Source: Chitinophagaceae bacterium
GTDB taxonomy: Bacteria; Bacteroidota; Bacteroidia; Chitinophagales; Chitinophagaceae
Direction: 5' to 3'
NCBI GenBank assembly: GCA_003526435.1
Contig: DPWF01000380.1
Coordinates: forward strand, 1-16,031
Length of the DNA: 16,031 bases
Positions 1 through 9,292 of this stretch are shown one piece after another (positions within the stretch are counted from its first letter, which is position 1; each line of letters opens with the position of its first letter). Position numbers and translations under genes: made by a program. A model generated the notes under the pieces. The model did no database searches, was not told the origin of the DNA, and saw nothing but the letters and a program-made list of their open reading frames with translations.

Positions 1-186
1 TGCGGTTGAAATGTACGTTTCATAATTACGTTTTTTTAGCTAACCCAATAATCTTGTTTCATTTCATTACGGCAGTCACCATACTGCTGTCTGTGAAAGG
101 ACGGCAAAACTAAGGAAAAGCAACGAAAAATATCGAAAAAAACCGTTTTGATTTTTTAAATGATTGATTATCAGCACAAAAATGGC

Positions 187-1017
187 TTATACAGAAAGCT
201 CTACATGTTCAGAAGACACTGCTTCCCCAAAAAATATACTGGCATGATTATCGAAATCCGTTACAGAATCCGTGGTATAAAACCTGCGTTGGCCCTGTTT
301 ACTGATTTGATTAGCTATGACCGGATGTCGTTCCAGGTAATCTTTCAAACTCCGGGCTACAATTTCTCCTTGTGATAAGATGCTGGTACCTGCCGGAGCA
401 AATGTTTTGATTTTATCCATCAACAACGGATAATGCGTACAAGCCAGTAAAAGGGTATCAATGTCTGCAGAACGGTTGAATAACTGTTGCAGGTGCTGCC
501 GGATAAAATAATCTGCACCTGGTTTATTGTATTCGTTGTTTTCAACCAATGGTACCCACATGGGGCATGCTTCCTGGTACACTTTAAGGGAGGGATAGAA
601 TTTGGCTATTTCTATCGGATAACTTTCACTCAACACCGTTCCTGTAGTACCCAACACACCTACCGAGCCGGTTTTACTGTATTCACCAATTACTTCTGTG
701 GTAGGTCTGATTACACCTAATACCCTTTTTTTCGGGTCAATACCTGGCAAATCGTTTTGCTGGATGGTTCTCAGGGCTTTGGCCGATGCTGTATTACAGG
801 CCAGTATTACCAGCTCACAACCCTGATCAAAAAACCATTTTACACACTGGAGCGTGTATTGATATACGGTATCAAAAGAACGGGGCCCATAGGGCGCACG
901 TGCATTATCACCCAAATAGAGATAATCGTACTCAGGCAATGTCTTTACAATTTCTTTTAAAACTGTAAGTCCACCATAACCGCTGTCAAAAACCCCGATG
1001 GGTTTTGTTTTTGTCAT
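187..1017 (-). CDS. murI: Glutamate racemase MurI
   Basis: Glutamate racemase interconverts L- and D-glutamate in the cytoplasm and supplies D-Glu for the peptidoglycan stem peptide. The 276-residue protein has the usual family length. Visible family motifs are GVFDSGYGGLTV near residues 8-19, GDNARAPYG around 36-44, ACNTAS with the first catalytic cysteine at Cys74, and ACTHYPLL with the second at Cys193. Both residues of the two-base Cys/Cys mechanism are therefore present. The gene starts only 18 bases after the stop of the upstream TPR gene, so the two are probably co-transcribed. Its position at the end of the bamA-ompH block is the usual one in Bacteroidota. No clear terminator is visible in the 186 bases downstream. 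The identification is secure. Confidence 0.97.
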   Translation of the reverse strand: MTKTKPIGVFDSGYGGLTVLKEIVKTLPEYDYLYLGDNARAPYGPRSFDTVYQYTLQCVKWFFDQGCELVILACNTASAKALRTIQQNDLPGIDPKKRVLGVIRPTTEVIGEYSKTGSVGVLGTTGTVLSESYPIEIAKFYPSLKVYQEACPMWVPLVENNEYNKPGADYFIRQHLQQLFNRSADIDTLLLACTHYPLLMDKIKTFAPAGTSILSQGEIVARSLKDYLERHPVIANQISKQGQRRFYTTDSVTDFDNHASIFFGEAVSSEHVELSV

Positions 1018-1035
1018 GAACCAAAGTTACTACTT

Positions 1036-3135
1036 CTATTGCGTGGGTTTTTCAAGTTCTGCTTTCAGTTTTTTAGCATCGGCATATTGTGGATTCAATT
1101 CAAGGCTTTTGTTTACTTCTGCCATTGATTCTGCTTTTTGTTTATTCATATAATAGCTCAGTGCCTTATTGTAATATGCTACAGCCTTATTGCCAATACT
1201 TTTATAGGTGTTTACGCTTTTGCCAAAAATTTCTGCTGCTTTTGTGTAATCTTTTTGCTGATAGTAGGCTGTTGCAAGATCGTTTACCACGGCTGAATCA
1301 GACGGATTTGCCTGCATGCCTTTCTGATAATAATCAAAAGCCTTTGTATAGTTAGGAATGGTTTCACCACGCATTTCCGCAAAACCCAGCCACCGGTAAA
1401 CTATTGCCAATGAATCTTTTTTCTTTTGATAAAGATCTGCTGCCTTAAGCAGGTGCATCTTACCTGTATAAACCCTTTTTAACTGTAAGTGTGTAATACC
1501 TGCATAGAGGCGTATTAAAGCTATGTTACTGTCTATCGCAAATATTTTATCAAATACTTCTGAAGCCGTTGTGTAAGAACTATAGCCATAGTTTGGGTTT
1601 TTTGATGCCGTTTCAAAATTACGAACACCTATAAACCTGTACACCTGCATGGCCATATCCTGTTCTGTAACGAAATTATTGGCGCCACTTATTCTCGACC
1701 AGTAACCAAACGCATTGGTTGAATCTTTTCTGTCTATCGCCATTCTTCCCAAAAACAAATTGGCATCAGTAGAGGTATAGTTGGTTTTAATTACTTCTTT
1801 AAAATATTTAGCAGCAGTTGCTGTATCATTTTGTGCATACGCAATTCTTCCGCGCATATTCAGGAAAAAGGGTTTATACAGGCTCGGGTACTGATTCGGC
1901 ACTTTCTCCCATGCATTGATACTATCAGTTGCTTCTTTGTATTTTTTTTCTTTGATCAGACTCCTGATAAAACCTGCGCCAATATAATCTGTTGGTAAAT
2001 AGTTGGCCTGAACTGCTAACCGGTAATAATTCATTGCCTTTGATTGTTGATTCAGTTGTTCATACACCATTGCTGCATTATTGTATAACCAGGCTAATTC
2101 GGGTTTCATCTTATACAGCTTATACCCCGTGATCAACGAGGGCATCATAGCCTCAAGCGATTTGATATCCTTTCTTTTGATGACCAGCAAATTGAGCAAA
2201 TTTGTTATTTCTTCATTTTCAACATCATATTTTATTATATCTGCCAGTTTCCGAACTGCGTTGGTTGTGTCTTTTTCGTTGATATATGTGCTTAACAATC
2301 CTCTGTTCATGCTGCCTATAAAAATACTGTCGGTAAGGAATTGATTCTTCAGGCTTTTTGTCTGATCAATTGCTTGCTGGTAAGTAAGGCGGGCCGAATC
2401 GTATTTACTTAGATTGAGATAGCAGTCGCCTATATAACCAATCAATTGTCTGTCTTTCGGATTATACTGCATGGCAGTTCTGTATAACGGGATAGCCATT
2501 GTATACCTGCGCTGGCTATAAATTGATTCACCAATCATCTTATAGGCATAACTAATGGAACCCGAATCTTTTGAAATAGCAAGTAGTTTTTTGAATTCGG
2601 TTTCGGCAGCCGTATAATTTTTAACAGAGAAATGAGTACGCGCTACATAGGTTTGAGTGCTCAGGTCTGTGGAATCAAGTTTAAGGCTTGCGCTGAACTG
2701 TGTAAGAGCAGCCGTATAATTTTTACCCAAAAAATAGGAAAGGCCTGCATAGTATGATGTATTTTTTTTATGCTCGTTGGTAGTTGCCAATCCGTAGGCA
2801 CGAACATAATAAATGGCCGCAGAATCGTACTTAAAAGTACTATAATGAGCAAAAGCAAGCGACCAGGTTGGATCCAACTCTGTTTTTTCTTTTAACGCGC
2901 GCCAGAACCATACTTTAGCTTCTTCATATCGTTTCATATTATTTAAACAATAACCCACCCTGAAGTAAAGAATATTTTTCGTGGCAGGAAGGTTCGCCTC
3001 ATAGCCTTTCATATAATTGTCATAGGCGCAGCTAAAGTTTTTTTGTGTATAACAGGCATCGCCCTGTTTAAGATAATCCTGAGACAGGATAATGGAACTG
3101 ATAAAGGAAAAAAATACAGTAAGCAGTGTTTTCAT
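1036..3135 (-). CDS. Secreted tetratricopeptide-repeat protein
   Basis: This is a large exported TPR protein of about 699 residues from the start chosen here. I do not recognise a specific family or an enzymatic domain. After the signal peptide (MKTLLTVFFSFISSIILSQ) the protein is almost entirely TPR-like helix pairs, at least ten, with recurring phrases such as YxxALxxYxxAL and KNYTAALTQF, through to a C-terminal NPQYADAKKLKAELEK helix. It is probably a periplasmic or outer-membrane-attached scaffold; there is no lipobox cysteine. An ATG nine codons upstream (3160-3162) would put a hydrophilic stretch before the signal peptide. That ATG also lies inside a candidate -7 element (TATGTTTA, minus strand, 3156-3163), so the ATG at 3133-3135 is preferred. 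The gene lies between a strong terminator and murI, so it probably starts its own transcript. Confidence 0.85.
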   Translation of the reverse strand: MKTLLTVFFSFISSIILSQDYLKQGDACYTQKNFSCAYDNYMKGYEANLPATKNILYFRVGYCLNNMKRYEEAKVWFWRALKEKTELDPTWSLAFAHYSTFKYDSAAIYYVRAYGLATTNEHKKNTSYYAGLSYFLGKNYTAALTQFSASLKLDSTDLSTQTYVARTHFSVKNYTAAETEFKKLLAISKDSGSISYAYKMIGESIYSQRRYTMAIPLYRTAMQYNPKDRQLIGYIGDCYLNLSKYDSARLTYQQAIDQTKSLKNQFLTDSIFIGSMNRGLLSTYINEKDTTNAVRKLADIIKYDVENEEITNLLNLLVIKRKDIKSLEAMMPSLITGYKLYKMKPELAWLYNNAAMVYEQLNQQSKAMNYYRLAVQANYLPTDYIGAGFIRSLIKEKKYKEATDSINAWEKVPNQYPSLYKPFFLNMRGRIAYAQNDTATAAKYFKEVIKTNYTSTDANLFLGRMAIDRKDSTNAFGYWSRISGANNFVTEQDMAMQVYRFIGVRNFETASKNPNYGYSSYTTASEVFDKIFAIDSNIALIRLYAGITHLQLKRVYTGKMHLLKAADLYQKKKDSLAIVYRWLGFAEMRGETIPNYTKAFDYYQKGMQANPSDSAVVNDLATAYYQQKDYTKAAEIFGKSVNTYKSIGNKAVAYYNKALSYYMNKQKAESMAEVNKSLELNPQYADAKKLKAELEKPTQ

Positions 3136-3203
3136 GTGCGGGCTTTGCACTAAACTAAACATATCAGGTTTAAATGCATATTAGAATCACTTTAAATTTT
3201 AAT

Positions 3204-3233
3204 AAAAAACCCCGCCATTTATGGGCGGGGTTT
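3204..3233 (-). terminator. Rho-independent terminator after the ompH pair
   Basis: A perfect 10-bp stem pairs AAACCCCGCC at 3207-3216 with GGCGGGGTTT at 3224-3233 across a 7-base loop. Read on the minus strand the GC-rich stem is followed directly by six T residues (the A-run at 3204-3209). It begins 28 bases after the stop of the downstream Skp gene and separates the bamA-ompH transcript from the TPR-murI transcript. On the plus strand only three T residues follow, so it acts mainly in the minus direction. Confidence 0.88.
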
Positions 3234-3261
3234 CCGGTAACTCTTTTATATGTCAGTTCAA

Positions 3262-3879
3262 TTAGTTCTTTTTAGGAGCTGATGTAGCCGGCTTTGCTCC
3301 AGCACCAGGTATAGTACCTCCTGCTGCTTTCCAGGCATCGGTCCACTGCTGTGGCAATTCCAGTTTAAGCTTGATAGCCGTACGAATGGTCAGGTTATCG
3401 AGAATGCTCAAGGTTGGATCTACATAAGGAGAAATTGCTTCTGCTTTTAAAACAAGCGTGTATTTATTCTCTGCTACAACCTGCTGTAAAGCAGCCATCA
3501 TCTGCTGACGGTAAGGCATCAATAAACGATCCATTTTATCCTGCTGCATTTCCTGAGAATATTGCTGCCAGTTAGCAATCTTATAGTATAGCTTATTCAG
3601 CTCACTAACTGCCATTTCTCTTGCTTTGGCAGGCATGGTAGCAGAATCTTTTTTGAAAAGGCTATCTCTGCGCTGGTATTCAACTACAGAATATTGGTAT
3701 TCTACGTTTAATGAATCTCTTACATAAGAATTCATCAGCGTATCAACCTTTTCGATACCAGGAAAAAGGCTCAACAGGGTTTGCTCATCGAAATAGCCGA
3801 TCTTAACCTGAGATTGAGCATTGTTGGAGAACAGTAAGCTGGCCGCTACAGTCACACACACAAGTAATAATTTCTTCAT
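3262..3879 (-). CDS. OmpH/Skp-family periplasmic chaperone (second copy)
   Basis: Skp/OmpH chaperones are periplasmic trimers that hold unfolded outer-membrane proteins on their way to BamA. This 205-residue protein has a signal peptide ending near NNAQSQ, followed by the family opening KIGYFDEQTLLSLFP. A helical, Gln-rich middle contains the QQDKMDRLLMPYRQQM stretch, then the closing YTLVLKAEAISPYVDPTLSIL strand region. It is longer than a typical Skp of about 160-170 residues because of a Gly/Ala/Pro-rich tail (GAGAKPATSAPKKN). It lies 41 bases after the first ompH gene and ends just before a strong terminator. The family call is firm. Calling it skp itself would overstate the evidence, because Bacteroidota commonly carry diverged tandem copies. 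Confidence 0.92.
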   Translation of the reverse strand: MKKLLLVCVTVAASLLFSNNAQSQVKIGYFDEQTLLSLFPGIEKVDTLMNSYVRDSLNVEYQYSVVEYQRRDSLFKKDSATMPAKAREMAVSELNKLYYKIANWQQYSQEMQQDKMDRLLMPYRQQMMAALQQVVAENKYTLVLKAEAISPYVDPTLSILDNLTIRTAIKLKLELPQQWTDAWKAAGGTIPGAGAKPATSAPKKN

Positions 3880-3920
3880 TGTAGAGAGGGTTTGTGAAAA
3901 TTTGGTTTTAGTTTTTGTTC

Positions 3921-4436
3921 TTATTTAATCCCCAGTTCTTTCAGGATATCGTCGCTTTTATCCAGTTTGGGGTCGGCAAATATAACGGTAATTCCTTCAC
4001 TTTTATCGAGTACGAAATCGTAAGAACGGGCCAGTGCCATTTTCTGAACAGCATTGTATACCCTGTCCTGTACAGGCTTTATGAGGCGCTGGCGCTCTTT
4101 AAAGAGGTCTCCCTCATAGCCAAAACGTTTTTTCTGAAGGTCGCGGATCTCTTTTTCCCTAACAAAAAGTTCATCTTCACGTTTCTTTTTCAATGCTTCT
4201 GTCAGCATAAACTGTTCAGCCTCATAGTTCTTATACATTTTATCGAGCTGCACCTGTTTATCATCAATCTCTTTTTGCCATTGCTCGCCTACCTGCTGCA
4301 GTTTTTTATCGGCATCACGATATTCCGGAATACGCTCCAGAATATACTTTGTGTCGATGATGGCATAACGTTGTTGTGCTTGTGTTGCGAAGGCCGTACA
4401 TACCAATACCAGTGCAATGAGTAAGGTTTTTTTCAT
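3921..4436 (-). CDS. OmpH/Skp-family periplasmic chaperone (first copy)
   Basis: This is a 171-residue OmpH/Skp-type protein with a standard signal peptide (MKKTLLIALVLVCTAFATQAQ). Next comes QRYAIIDTKYILERIPEY, the usual first strand and helix, and then a highly charged helical arm from about residue 40 to 115 (for example KKKREDELFVREKEIRDLQK) that should form the tentacle of the trimeric chaperone. The C-terminal strand YDFVLDKSEGITVIFAD matches the family end. The gene starts 23 bases after bamA, so it is almost certainly in the same transcript and serves the same outer-membrane assembly route. It keeps a classical length, unlike the tail-extended copy downstream. Confidence 0.94.
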   Translation of the reverse strand: MKKTLLIALVLVCTAFATQAQQRYAIIDTKYILERIPEYRDADKKLQQVGEQWQKEIDDKQVQLDKMYKNYEAEQFMLTEALKKKREDELFVREKEIRDLQKKRFGYEGDLFKERQRLIKPVQDRVYNAVQKMALARSYDFVLDKSEGITVIFADPKLDKSDDILKELGIK

Positions 4437-4459
4437 AAACTTTTTTTTAGGGTTCAGGT

Positions 4460-7198
4460 TTATTCCGGTTCAAAGCCCAGCATAAAGGTAAACCTTGCTG
4501 CATCTTTCATTGAACCATTTGGTGAAAACCTATCCAATCCTATGCCATAATCAAATCCGAGTAGTCCAAACATAGGCAGGAAGAAGCGCATACCCAGTCC
4601 GACAGACCTACGGAGCTTAAATGGATTATAATCTTTGATGTTGAACCAGCCATTCGCAGCCTCATAGAACGCAAGCCCATAAATGGTACTGCTTGGGTTC
4701 AGGCTCAGCGGATACCTGAGCTCCATGGTGTATTTGTTAAAAATTGTAAAATATTGTCTGGCGCTCTGCTGATCGGGGTTCACTTTGGGGTTTGAGTTAT
4801 CATAAACAGGGTAACCACGGTGTGCTATGATATCATAACCCAACAATGCAAACTGGTTACTCAAGCCCGCATCACCCACCTGGAAACGTTCAAATGGTGA
4901 AATCTGCAGGTTCTTGTTGAACTTACCCAGGAAACCAAATTTTGCCGAGGCGCGCAATACAAATTGCTTATTTCTATCTTCACCATGCGGACGACCTAAT
5001 GGCACAAACCATTCACCATTAAAACGCCATTTATGGTATTCAACCCAACGATAAGGATTGGTGGCCGTAACAATATTTTTATTGATCAGCGAGTACGGTG
5101 GTGTAATCGCAAGACTCAACATAAAGTTTGAACCTGAACGCGGAAACAATGGCTGATCTACAGATGAACGTTGTAATGCGATCCTGAAGTTGAAGTTGTG
5201 TACATTACCATTATCAAAACCAGGCAGGTTAATAGGATCAATTGCGTAATTACTCAGCTTATACCTTGTAAAGTTTAAACCCATCGATAAGGAGAAAAAG
5301 TCATCAGGCCATTTCAACTGTTTGGCCAGACTGATGGTGGCTCCGGTTGTAGATATAAAGCTCTTGTTTGAATAGTTCGGATCAAAAAGACCAGTATTCG
5401 GATCGAATGTTTGTCCGAAACGGGTATTATAAATACTGAACGTAAGTGCATTTCTTTTCTTACCACCTAACCAGGGTTCGGTGAATGAGAAGTTATAAGA
5501 GCGGAAAGCTTTACCATTACTCTGTACACGTAAACTCAGTTTTTGTCCATCACCCATTGGCAATGGATCCCAGGCTGATTTCTTCCAGATATTTCTGATG
5601 GAGAAGTTGTTGAATGATACCCCCAGTGTTCCTGTCAGACCAATCATACCACCCCAACCAGCACTCAACTCTAACTGGTCGCTCGATTTTTCTTCTACAC
5701 TATAGTTGATATCCACCGTTCCGTCTTCCGGGTTGGGAATAGGGTTGATGCCGATTTTTTCCTGGTTGAAATAATTCAACTGTGCAATCTCACGCTGTGA
5801 ACGGATCAGGTCGGTACGACTGAATTTTTCACCGGGAATGGTTCTCAGTTCACGACGGATCACGTGTTCTTTTGTTCTGTCGTTACCACTGATGCGGATA
5901 TTTTTAATCGTAGCCTGCGGCCCTTCAATGATCCTGATTTCAAAATCAATGGTATCGTTGTACACGGCAGTCTCAACAGGATCGGTACGGAAAAACAGGT
6001 AACCATCATCCTGGTAAATACCGCTGATATCGCCTCCATCTGGTGATGCCGACTTCCCTAATTTTTTATTGAGTACATCCAGGTTATAAATATCTCCTTT
6101 CCTGATACCCAATATTGCGGTGAGGATAGAGTCGGAATATTTAGTATTACCTCTCCAGCTAATATTGCCAAAATAATAGCGACGGCCTTCATTAACTTTC
6201 AGATCGATATTCAGGTTTCCGGCTTTATTAAAATACACGGTATCTTTTTCAATCACCGCATCACGGTAGCCCAGTGAGTTGTAATATGACAGAAGGCTCT
6301 CTTTGTCTTCGCTGAATTTTACCCGATCGAATTTTGCAGATGATAATTTAAACCTTGCATATGGATCAAGTACTTTTTTGGTTTTACTGAGTGTGAGGAA
6401 TCCTCTTTCTCTCAGGTATTGTTCAAAACCATAACGCTTTACGGTTACAATCTGGCCACTGTCGAAACTGGGATTAAGTGTTAATCTTGATTTTTCTTTG
6501 GTGCCCTTCAACTGTTTTTTGAGCTTTGTTGCTTCTACTGTATTACCACCAAAGTTGATATTATTGATTTTTACTTTTGCGCCTTTGTTCACCACAAATT
6601 CAAGAATCAGGGTATTGTCAAAAGTAGTATCGGCTCTTTCATCAATTCTTACAGATGCATTCTGGTATCCTTTTTCACCGTAGAATTTTTTGATGGCTTC
6701 AATCGCAGAAATTTTCATGTTTTCTGTGATTACACGGTTACGCACCAGACCGGTTTTACCTGTAAGGTCTTCCGTTTCGCCTTTACGTACTCCTTTAAAC
6801 ACAAAATTTGATAATCGCGGACGTTCTGTTACAGCTATTTCAATTTCAATTTCCTTGTCGACCAGTTTGGTAATAAAAATCTCAACATCACTAAAATATT
6901 TCTCATTCCAGAGTTTGGTAATGGCTTTTGAAAAAGCATCGCCACCCGGAATGGCAATCTCATCTCCTACATTAATATTGGCAATAGAGATCAGGAGATT
7001 CTCGTCAAAGAATTTATTTCCTGTAACCTTTACAGCGGATATTTTATATTTTTTGGGTGTTCGCTGGTTGAAAATATTGAGGAGCTCTGCATCTACTGAA
7101 GTGATGATGGTATCCTTACTTGCTGTTTGCGCGTAAGCAAGGTTACCTACCAGTGATGATACTAAAGCCAACACGAAAAATTTGTACACTTTCTGCAT
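4460..7198 (-). CDS. bamA: Outer membrane assembly factor BamA
   Basis: BamA is the central Omp85 protein of the outer-membrane protein insertase. The 912-residue protein has a signal peptide ending near NLAYAQ (residue 24). Five POTRA-like domains follow, at roughly residues 50-128, 129-207, 208-338, 339-425 and 428-505; the third is longer than usual. A C-terminal 16-strand barrel runs from about 510. The conserved loop-6 (V/I)RGY/F motif appears as HRGYP with Arg794. The last strand is RFTFMLGF followed by EPE, so the chain does not end on the aromatic residue seen in many proteobacterial barrels. Length is somewhat above the approximately 800 residues of E. coli BamA. It lies upstream of two ompH genes, as is standard in the phylum. 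Confidence 0.96.
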   Translation of the reverse strand: MQKVYKFFVLALVSSLVGNLAYAQTASKDTIITSVDAELLNIFNQRTPKKYKISAVKVTGNKFFDENLLISIANINVGDEIAIPGGDAFSKAITKLWNEKYFSDVEIFITKLVDKEIEIEIAVTERPRLSNFVFKGVRKGETEDLTGKTGLVRNRVITENMKISAIEAIKKFYGEKGYQNASVRIDERADTTFDNTLILEFVVNKGAKVKINNINFGGNTVEATKLKKQLKGTKEKSRLTLNPSFDSGQIVTVKRYGFEQYLRERGFLTLSKTKKVLDPYARFKLSSAKFDRVKFSEDKESLLSYYNSLGYRDAVIEKDTVYFNKAGNLNIDLKVNEGRRYYFGNISWRGNTKYSDSILTAILGIRKGDIYNLDVLNKKLGKSASPDGGDISGIYQDDGYLFFRTDPVETAVYNDTIDFEIRIIEGPQATIKNIRISGNDRTKEHVIRRELRTIPGEKFSRTDLIRSQREIAQLNYFNQEKIGINPIPNPEDGTVDINYSVEEKSSDQLELSAGWGGMIGLTGTLGVSFNNFSIRNIWKKSAWDPLPMGDGQKLSLRVQSNGKAFRSYNFSFTEPWLGGKKRNALTFSIYNTRFGQTFDPNTGLFDPNYSNKSFISTTGATISLAKQLKWPDDFFSLSMGLNFTRYKLSNYAIDPINLPGFDNGNVHNFNFRIALQRSSVDQPLFPRSGSNFMLSLAITPPYSLINKNIVTATNPYRWVEYHKWRFNGEWFVPLGRPHGEDRNKQFVLRASAKFGFLGKFNKNLQISPFERFQVGDAGLSNQFALLGYDIIAHRGYPVYDNSNPKVNPDQQSARQYFTIFNKYTMELRYPLSLNPSSTIYGLAFYEAANGWFNIKDYNPFKLRRSVGLGMRFFLPMFGLLGFDYGIGLDRFSPNGSMKDAARFTFMLGFEPE

Positions 7199-7355
7199 CC
7201 GGATTCTGTTTGTTCTTCAACTGGCTGGTCTCTTGTTACAGCAGTCTCTGCAATGGTTTTGGGTTATCTAAGCGGGGCAAATTAACGGGAATTATTAAAA
7301 GTCTTTGTTAAATCAACCACCTTATTTTAGTATTAGAAAGGATTTAAGACTTTTA

Positions 7356-8120
7356 TCATGCCACTGTGGTCTCATTCTGTATCTGCCGACCTGTTTTTCC
7401 AAACCTGCGTTCCCTCATCTGGAAATCGAGAATGGCCTCATATAAATGATCTTTTCTGAAATCGGGCCAGCGGGTATTGGTAAAATAGAGTTCTGCATAT
7501 GCCAGTTGGTATAAAAGGAAATTACTGATCCTGTATTCCCCACTGGTACGTATCATCAGTTCGGGGTCAGGTAACTGGCTGGTCGACAGGTATTGCTGCA
7601 GGGTATCCTGGTTAATGGTTTCAGGATCAATTTTCCCTGCTTTTACATCTATTCCTATCTGTTTTACAGCATTCACCAGCTCCCAACGGCTGCTGTAACT
7701 CAATGCCATTACAAGGTTCAGGCCTGTATTGGTTGAAGTCATTTCGAGTGCCTCATCCAGTTCTTTGCGGGCAAATTCAGGCAGCATCTGCATATCACCA
7801 ATCACATGTAAACGGATATTGTTTTTGTTCAGCGTCGGTACTTCTTTCCGAATGGTATCTACCAGCAGCGCCATCAGTCCTTCCACTTCCTGAACCGGGC
7901 GGTCCCAGTTTTCGGTGCTGAAAGCATAGAGGGTAAGATAACCGATACCCAGTTCGGCACAACCTTCCACGATATTACGTACACTTTCTACGCCATGAAA
8001 ATGGCCATATAATCTTTCCTGGCCCTTTTCTTCTGCCCAACGGCCATTGCCATCCATGATAATGGCAATATGTTTGGACAGGCGGTCTTTATCAATTTGT
8101 TCAATGAGTGCTGACTCCAT
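7356..8120 (-). CDS. uppS: Undecaprenyl diphosphate synthase (isoprenyl transferase) UppS
   Basis: This cis-prenyltransferase condenses isopentenyl diphosphate onto farnesyl diphosphate to make the C55 lipid carrier for peptidoglycan and other glycans. At 254 residues it is normal for the family. Diagnostic motifs are HIAIIMDGNGRWA (catalytic Asp23 within DGNGRW, residues 23-28), YAFSTENW at 65-72, SYSSRWE around 141-147 and RTSGEYRISNF at 191-201. The later AYAELYFTNTRWPDF matches the conserved end of the fold. The gene lies between the DUF6089 barrel and bamA and shares their direction. No regulatory element is obvious in the 157 bases between it and bamA. Confidence 0.97.
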   Translation of the reverse strand: MESALIEQIDKDRLSKHIAIIMDGNGRWAEEKGQERLYGHFHGVESVRNIVEGCAELGIGYLTLYAFSTENWDRPVQEVEGLMALLVDTIRKEVPTLNKNNIRLHVIGDMQMLPEFARKELDEALEMTSTNTGLNLVMALSYSSRWELVNAVKQIGIDVKAGKIDPETINQDTLQQYLSTSQLPDPELMIRTSGEYRISNFLLYQLAYAELYFTNTRWPDFRKDHLYEAILDFQMRERRFGKTGRQIQNETTVA

Positions 8121-8229
8121 GGTCGTTCCAGACGGTATTAAGGCTGCGAAATTAACAAAATCAACGGGTTGGAGGGATTTAATTGGCAGAAATATGACCC
8201 TTTCACTCTTTTACAGCCTAAAAAACAGC

Positions 8230-9084
8230 TTATCGGGTGGTGGCAGTAGGACATTTATAGGATTGCAGGCTGAATGATACACCTACTTTAAAAGTAGCAA
8301 AAGCATCTTTTTGAGGGCTATTGCCGCGCTGACGGCCTTTTATACCAATGGAGCTGCCGGTTTCATAGCTTCTGTCCTGCAAGAGAAAAGCTGGTGAGGG
8401 AGAACCATCCGGTAAGGGAGGAAAAGCATCGGGCGCATATAAACCGCTTACATCATCCAGGTAATCTGTATTGGTGAAACGATAAGTAAATTCACCAAAT
8501 ACATTCATCTGTTCATTCAGCGCATATTTAAAGCCTACGGTAAAAGGAATGCTGATCGCTATGGGATTATAAGGTTTCAGATCGGGATACAAGGAACTAC
8601 CCTGTCCTTCTGTACCCAATGGGCGGAGCAACACTTTTTCGCCATTCAGGTAAGCATAGGGGTCGTATGAAAAAACACCCACGCCTATTCCTACATAAGG
8701 CGTGTAATGATAACCTTTGAAGCCGGGTTGAAAACGAAAGAAATTAAAATCACCGGCTACAGACAGTTCCCACACATTGCTGTTGAAACTCAGGTTACGC
8801 CTGCGTTGTGCGGCATTATCGCTATATACATCTGAATAACCCAGCATAGCATAATCGGCCGATACCCGAACGCCGATATAGTTACTGATCTGTTTCCTGA
8901 AAAACAATCCGGCGGCAATTTTAGGACGGTTTACTTTGATATTGGGGTTAAGGTCACCAAAATAATGAGCGGCACCCACAGAAATACCTACTTCGCCCTG
9001 GTGAACAAAGCTTTCCATCAGTTGTGCATTTGCCTCTTGCAAACCCAGGAACAGTGCTGCGGTAACAATTGCTTTTTTAAACAT
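8230..9084 (-). CDS. DUF6089 outer-membrane beta-barrel protein
   Basis: This 284-residue exported protein has a signal peptide (residues 1 to about 21, ending EANAQ) and alternating hydrophobic and polar strands typical of a small outer-membrane barrel. Examples are EVGISVGAAHYFGDLNP, PYVGIGVGVFSYDPYAYLNG and MNVFGEFTYRFTNTDYLDDV. The opening strand and the TDYLDDVSG segment match what I know as DUF6089, which is commonly found between nadK and uppS in Bacteroidota. The function of that family is not established to my knowledge. The protein resembles the porin/OmpA-barrel type rather than Omp85. It ends with a polar PTATTR tail rather than an aromatic residue. A candidate promoter lies about 80 bases upstream. 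Confidence 0.87.
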   Translation of the reverse strand: MFKKAIVTAALFLGLQEANAQLMESFVHQGEVGISVGAAHYFGDLNPNIKVNRPKIAAGLFFRKQISNYIGVRVSADYAMLGYSDVYSDNAAQRRRNLSFNSNVWELSVAGDFNFFRFQPGFKGYHYTPYVGIGVGVFSYDPYAYLNGEKVLLRPLGTEGQGSSLYPDLKPYNPIAISIPFTVGFKYALNEQMNVFGEFTYRFTNTDYLDDVSGLYAPDAFPPLPDGSPSPAFLLQDRSYETGSSIGIKGRQRGNSPQKDAFATFKVGVSFSLQSYKCPTATTR

Positions 9085-9163
9085 AGAACTATCGGGTGCT
9101 TACATCTCTGTAAAATAGCATCAAAAAATGTTACTATAAAAGTTAATTTCTCTGTATTTCAAT

Positions 9164-9193
9164 GAAAGATATTACTACAAAGGACCGGCCAAA
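9164..9193 (-). promoter_or_regulatory. Candidate Bacteroidota-type promoter for the DUF6089 gene
   Basis: Read on the minus strand, TTTG (9190-9193) is followed after 18 bases by TATCTTTC (9164-9171). This matches the Bacteroidota pattern of a -33 TTTG and a -7 TAnnTTTG with one mismatch in the last base. It would give a leader of roughly 70 bases before the DUF6089 start codon. It is a motif match only; AT-rich DNA yields such matches by chance. Confidence 0.33.
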
Positions 9194-9292
9194 TCACCGT
9201 AATTCATCCTAAACCCTTAAAATATCTCACATTTTTATGTACAGATAAACAAACAAAGGCGAACGATGCCTGAAACCTACCGGTAATTTCGG

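Noticed and set aside
1..186. Non-coding left edge with a GCAGT (72-76) / ACTGC (83-87) mini-hairpin, considered as a murI terminator.
   Set aside because: The stem is only 5 bp and no T-tract follows on the minus strand. I see nothing firm in this stretch.
3915..4424. Open frame of 169 codons on the plus strand.
   Set aside because: It lies antisense to the first ompH gene, which has a clear signal peptide and family match. The frame gives a Phe/Leu-rich product typical of a reverse shadow.
7199..7355. A bamA promoter in the uppS-bamA gap.
   Set aside because: I found only poor TAnnTTTG-like matches on the minus strand, so I did not list one.
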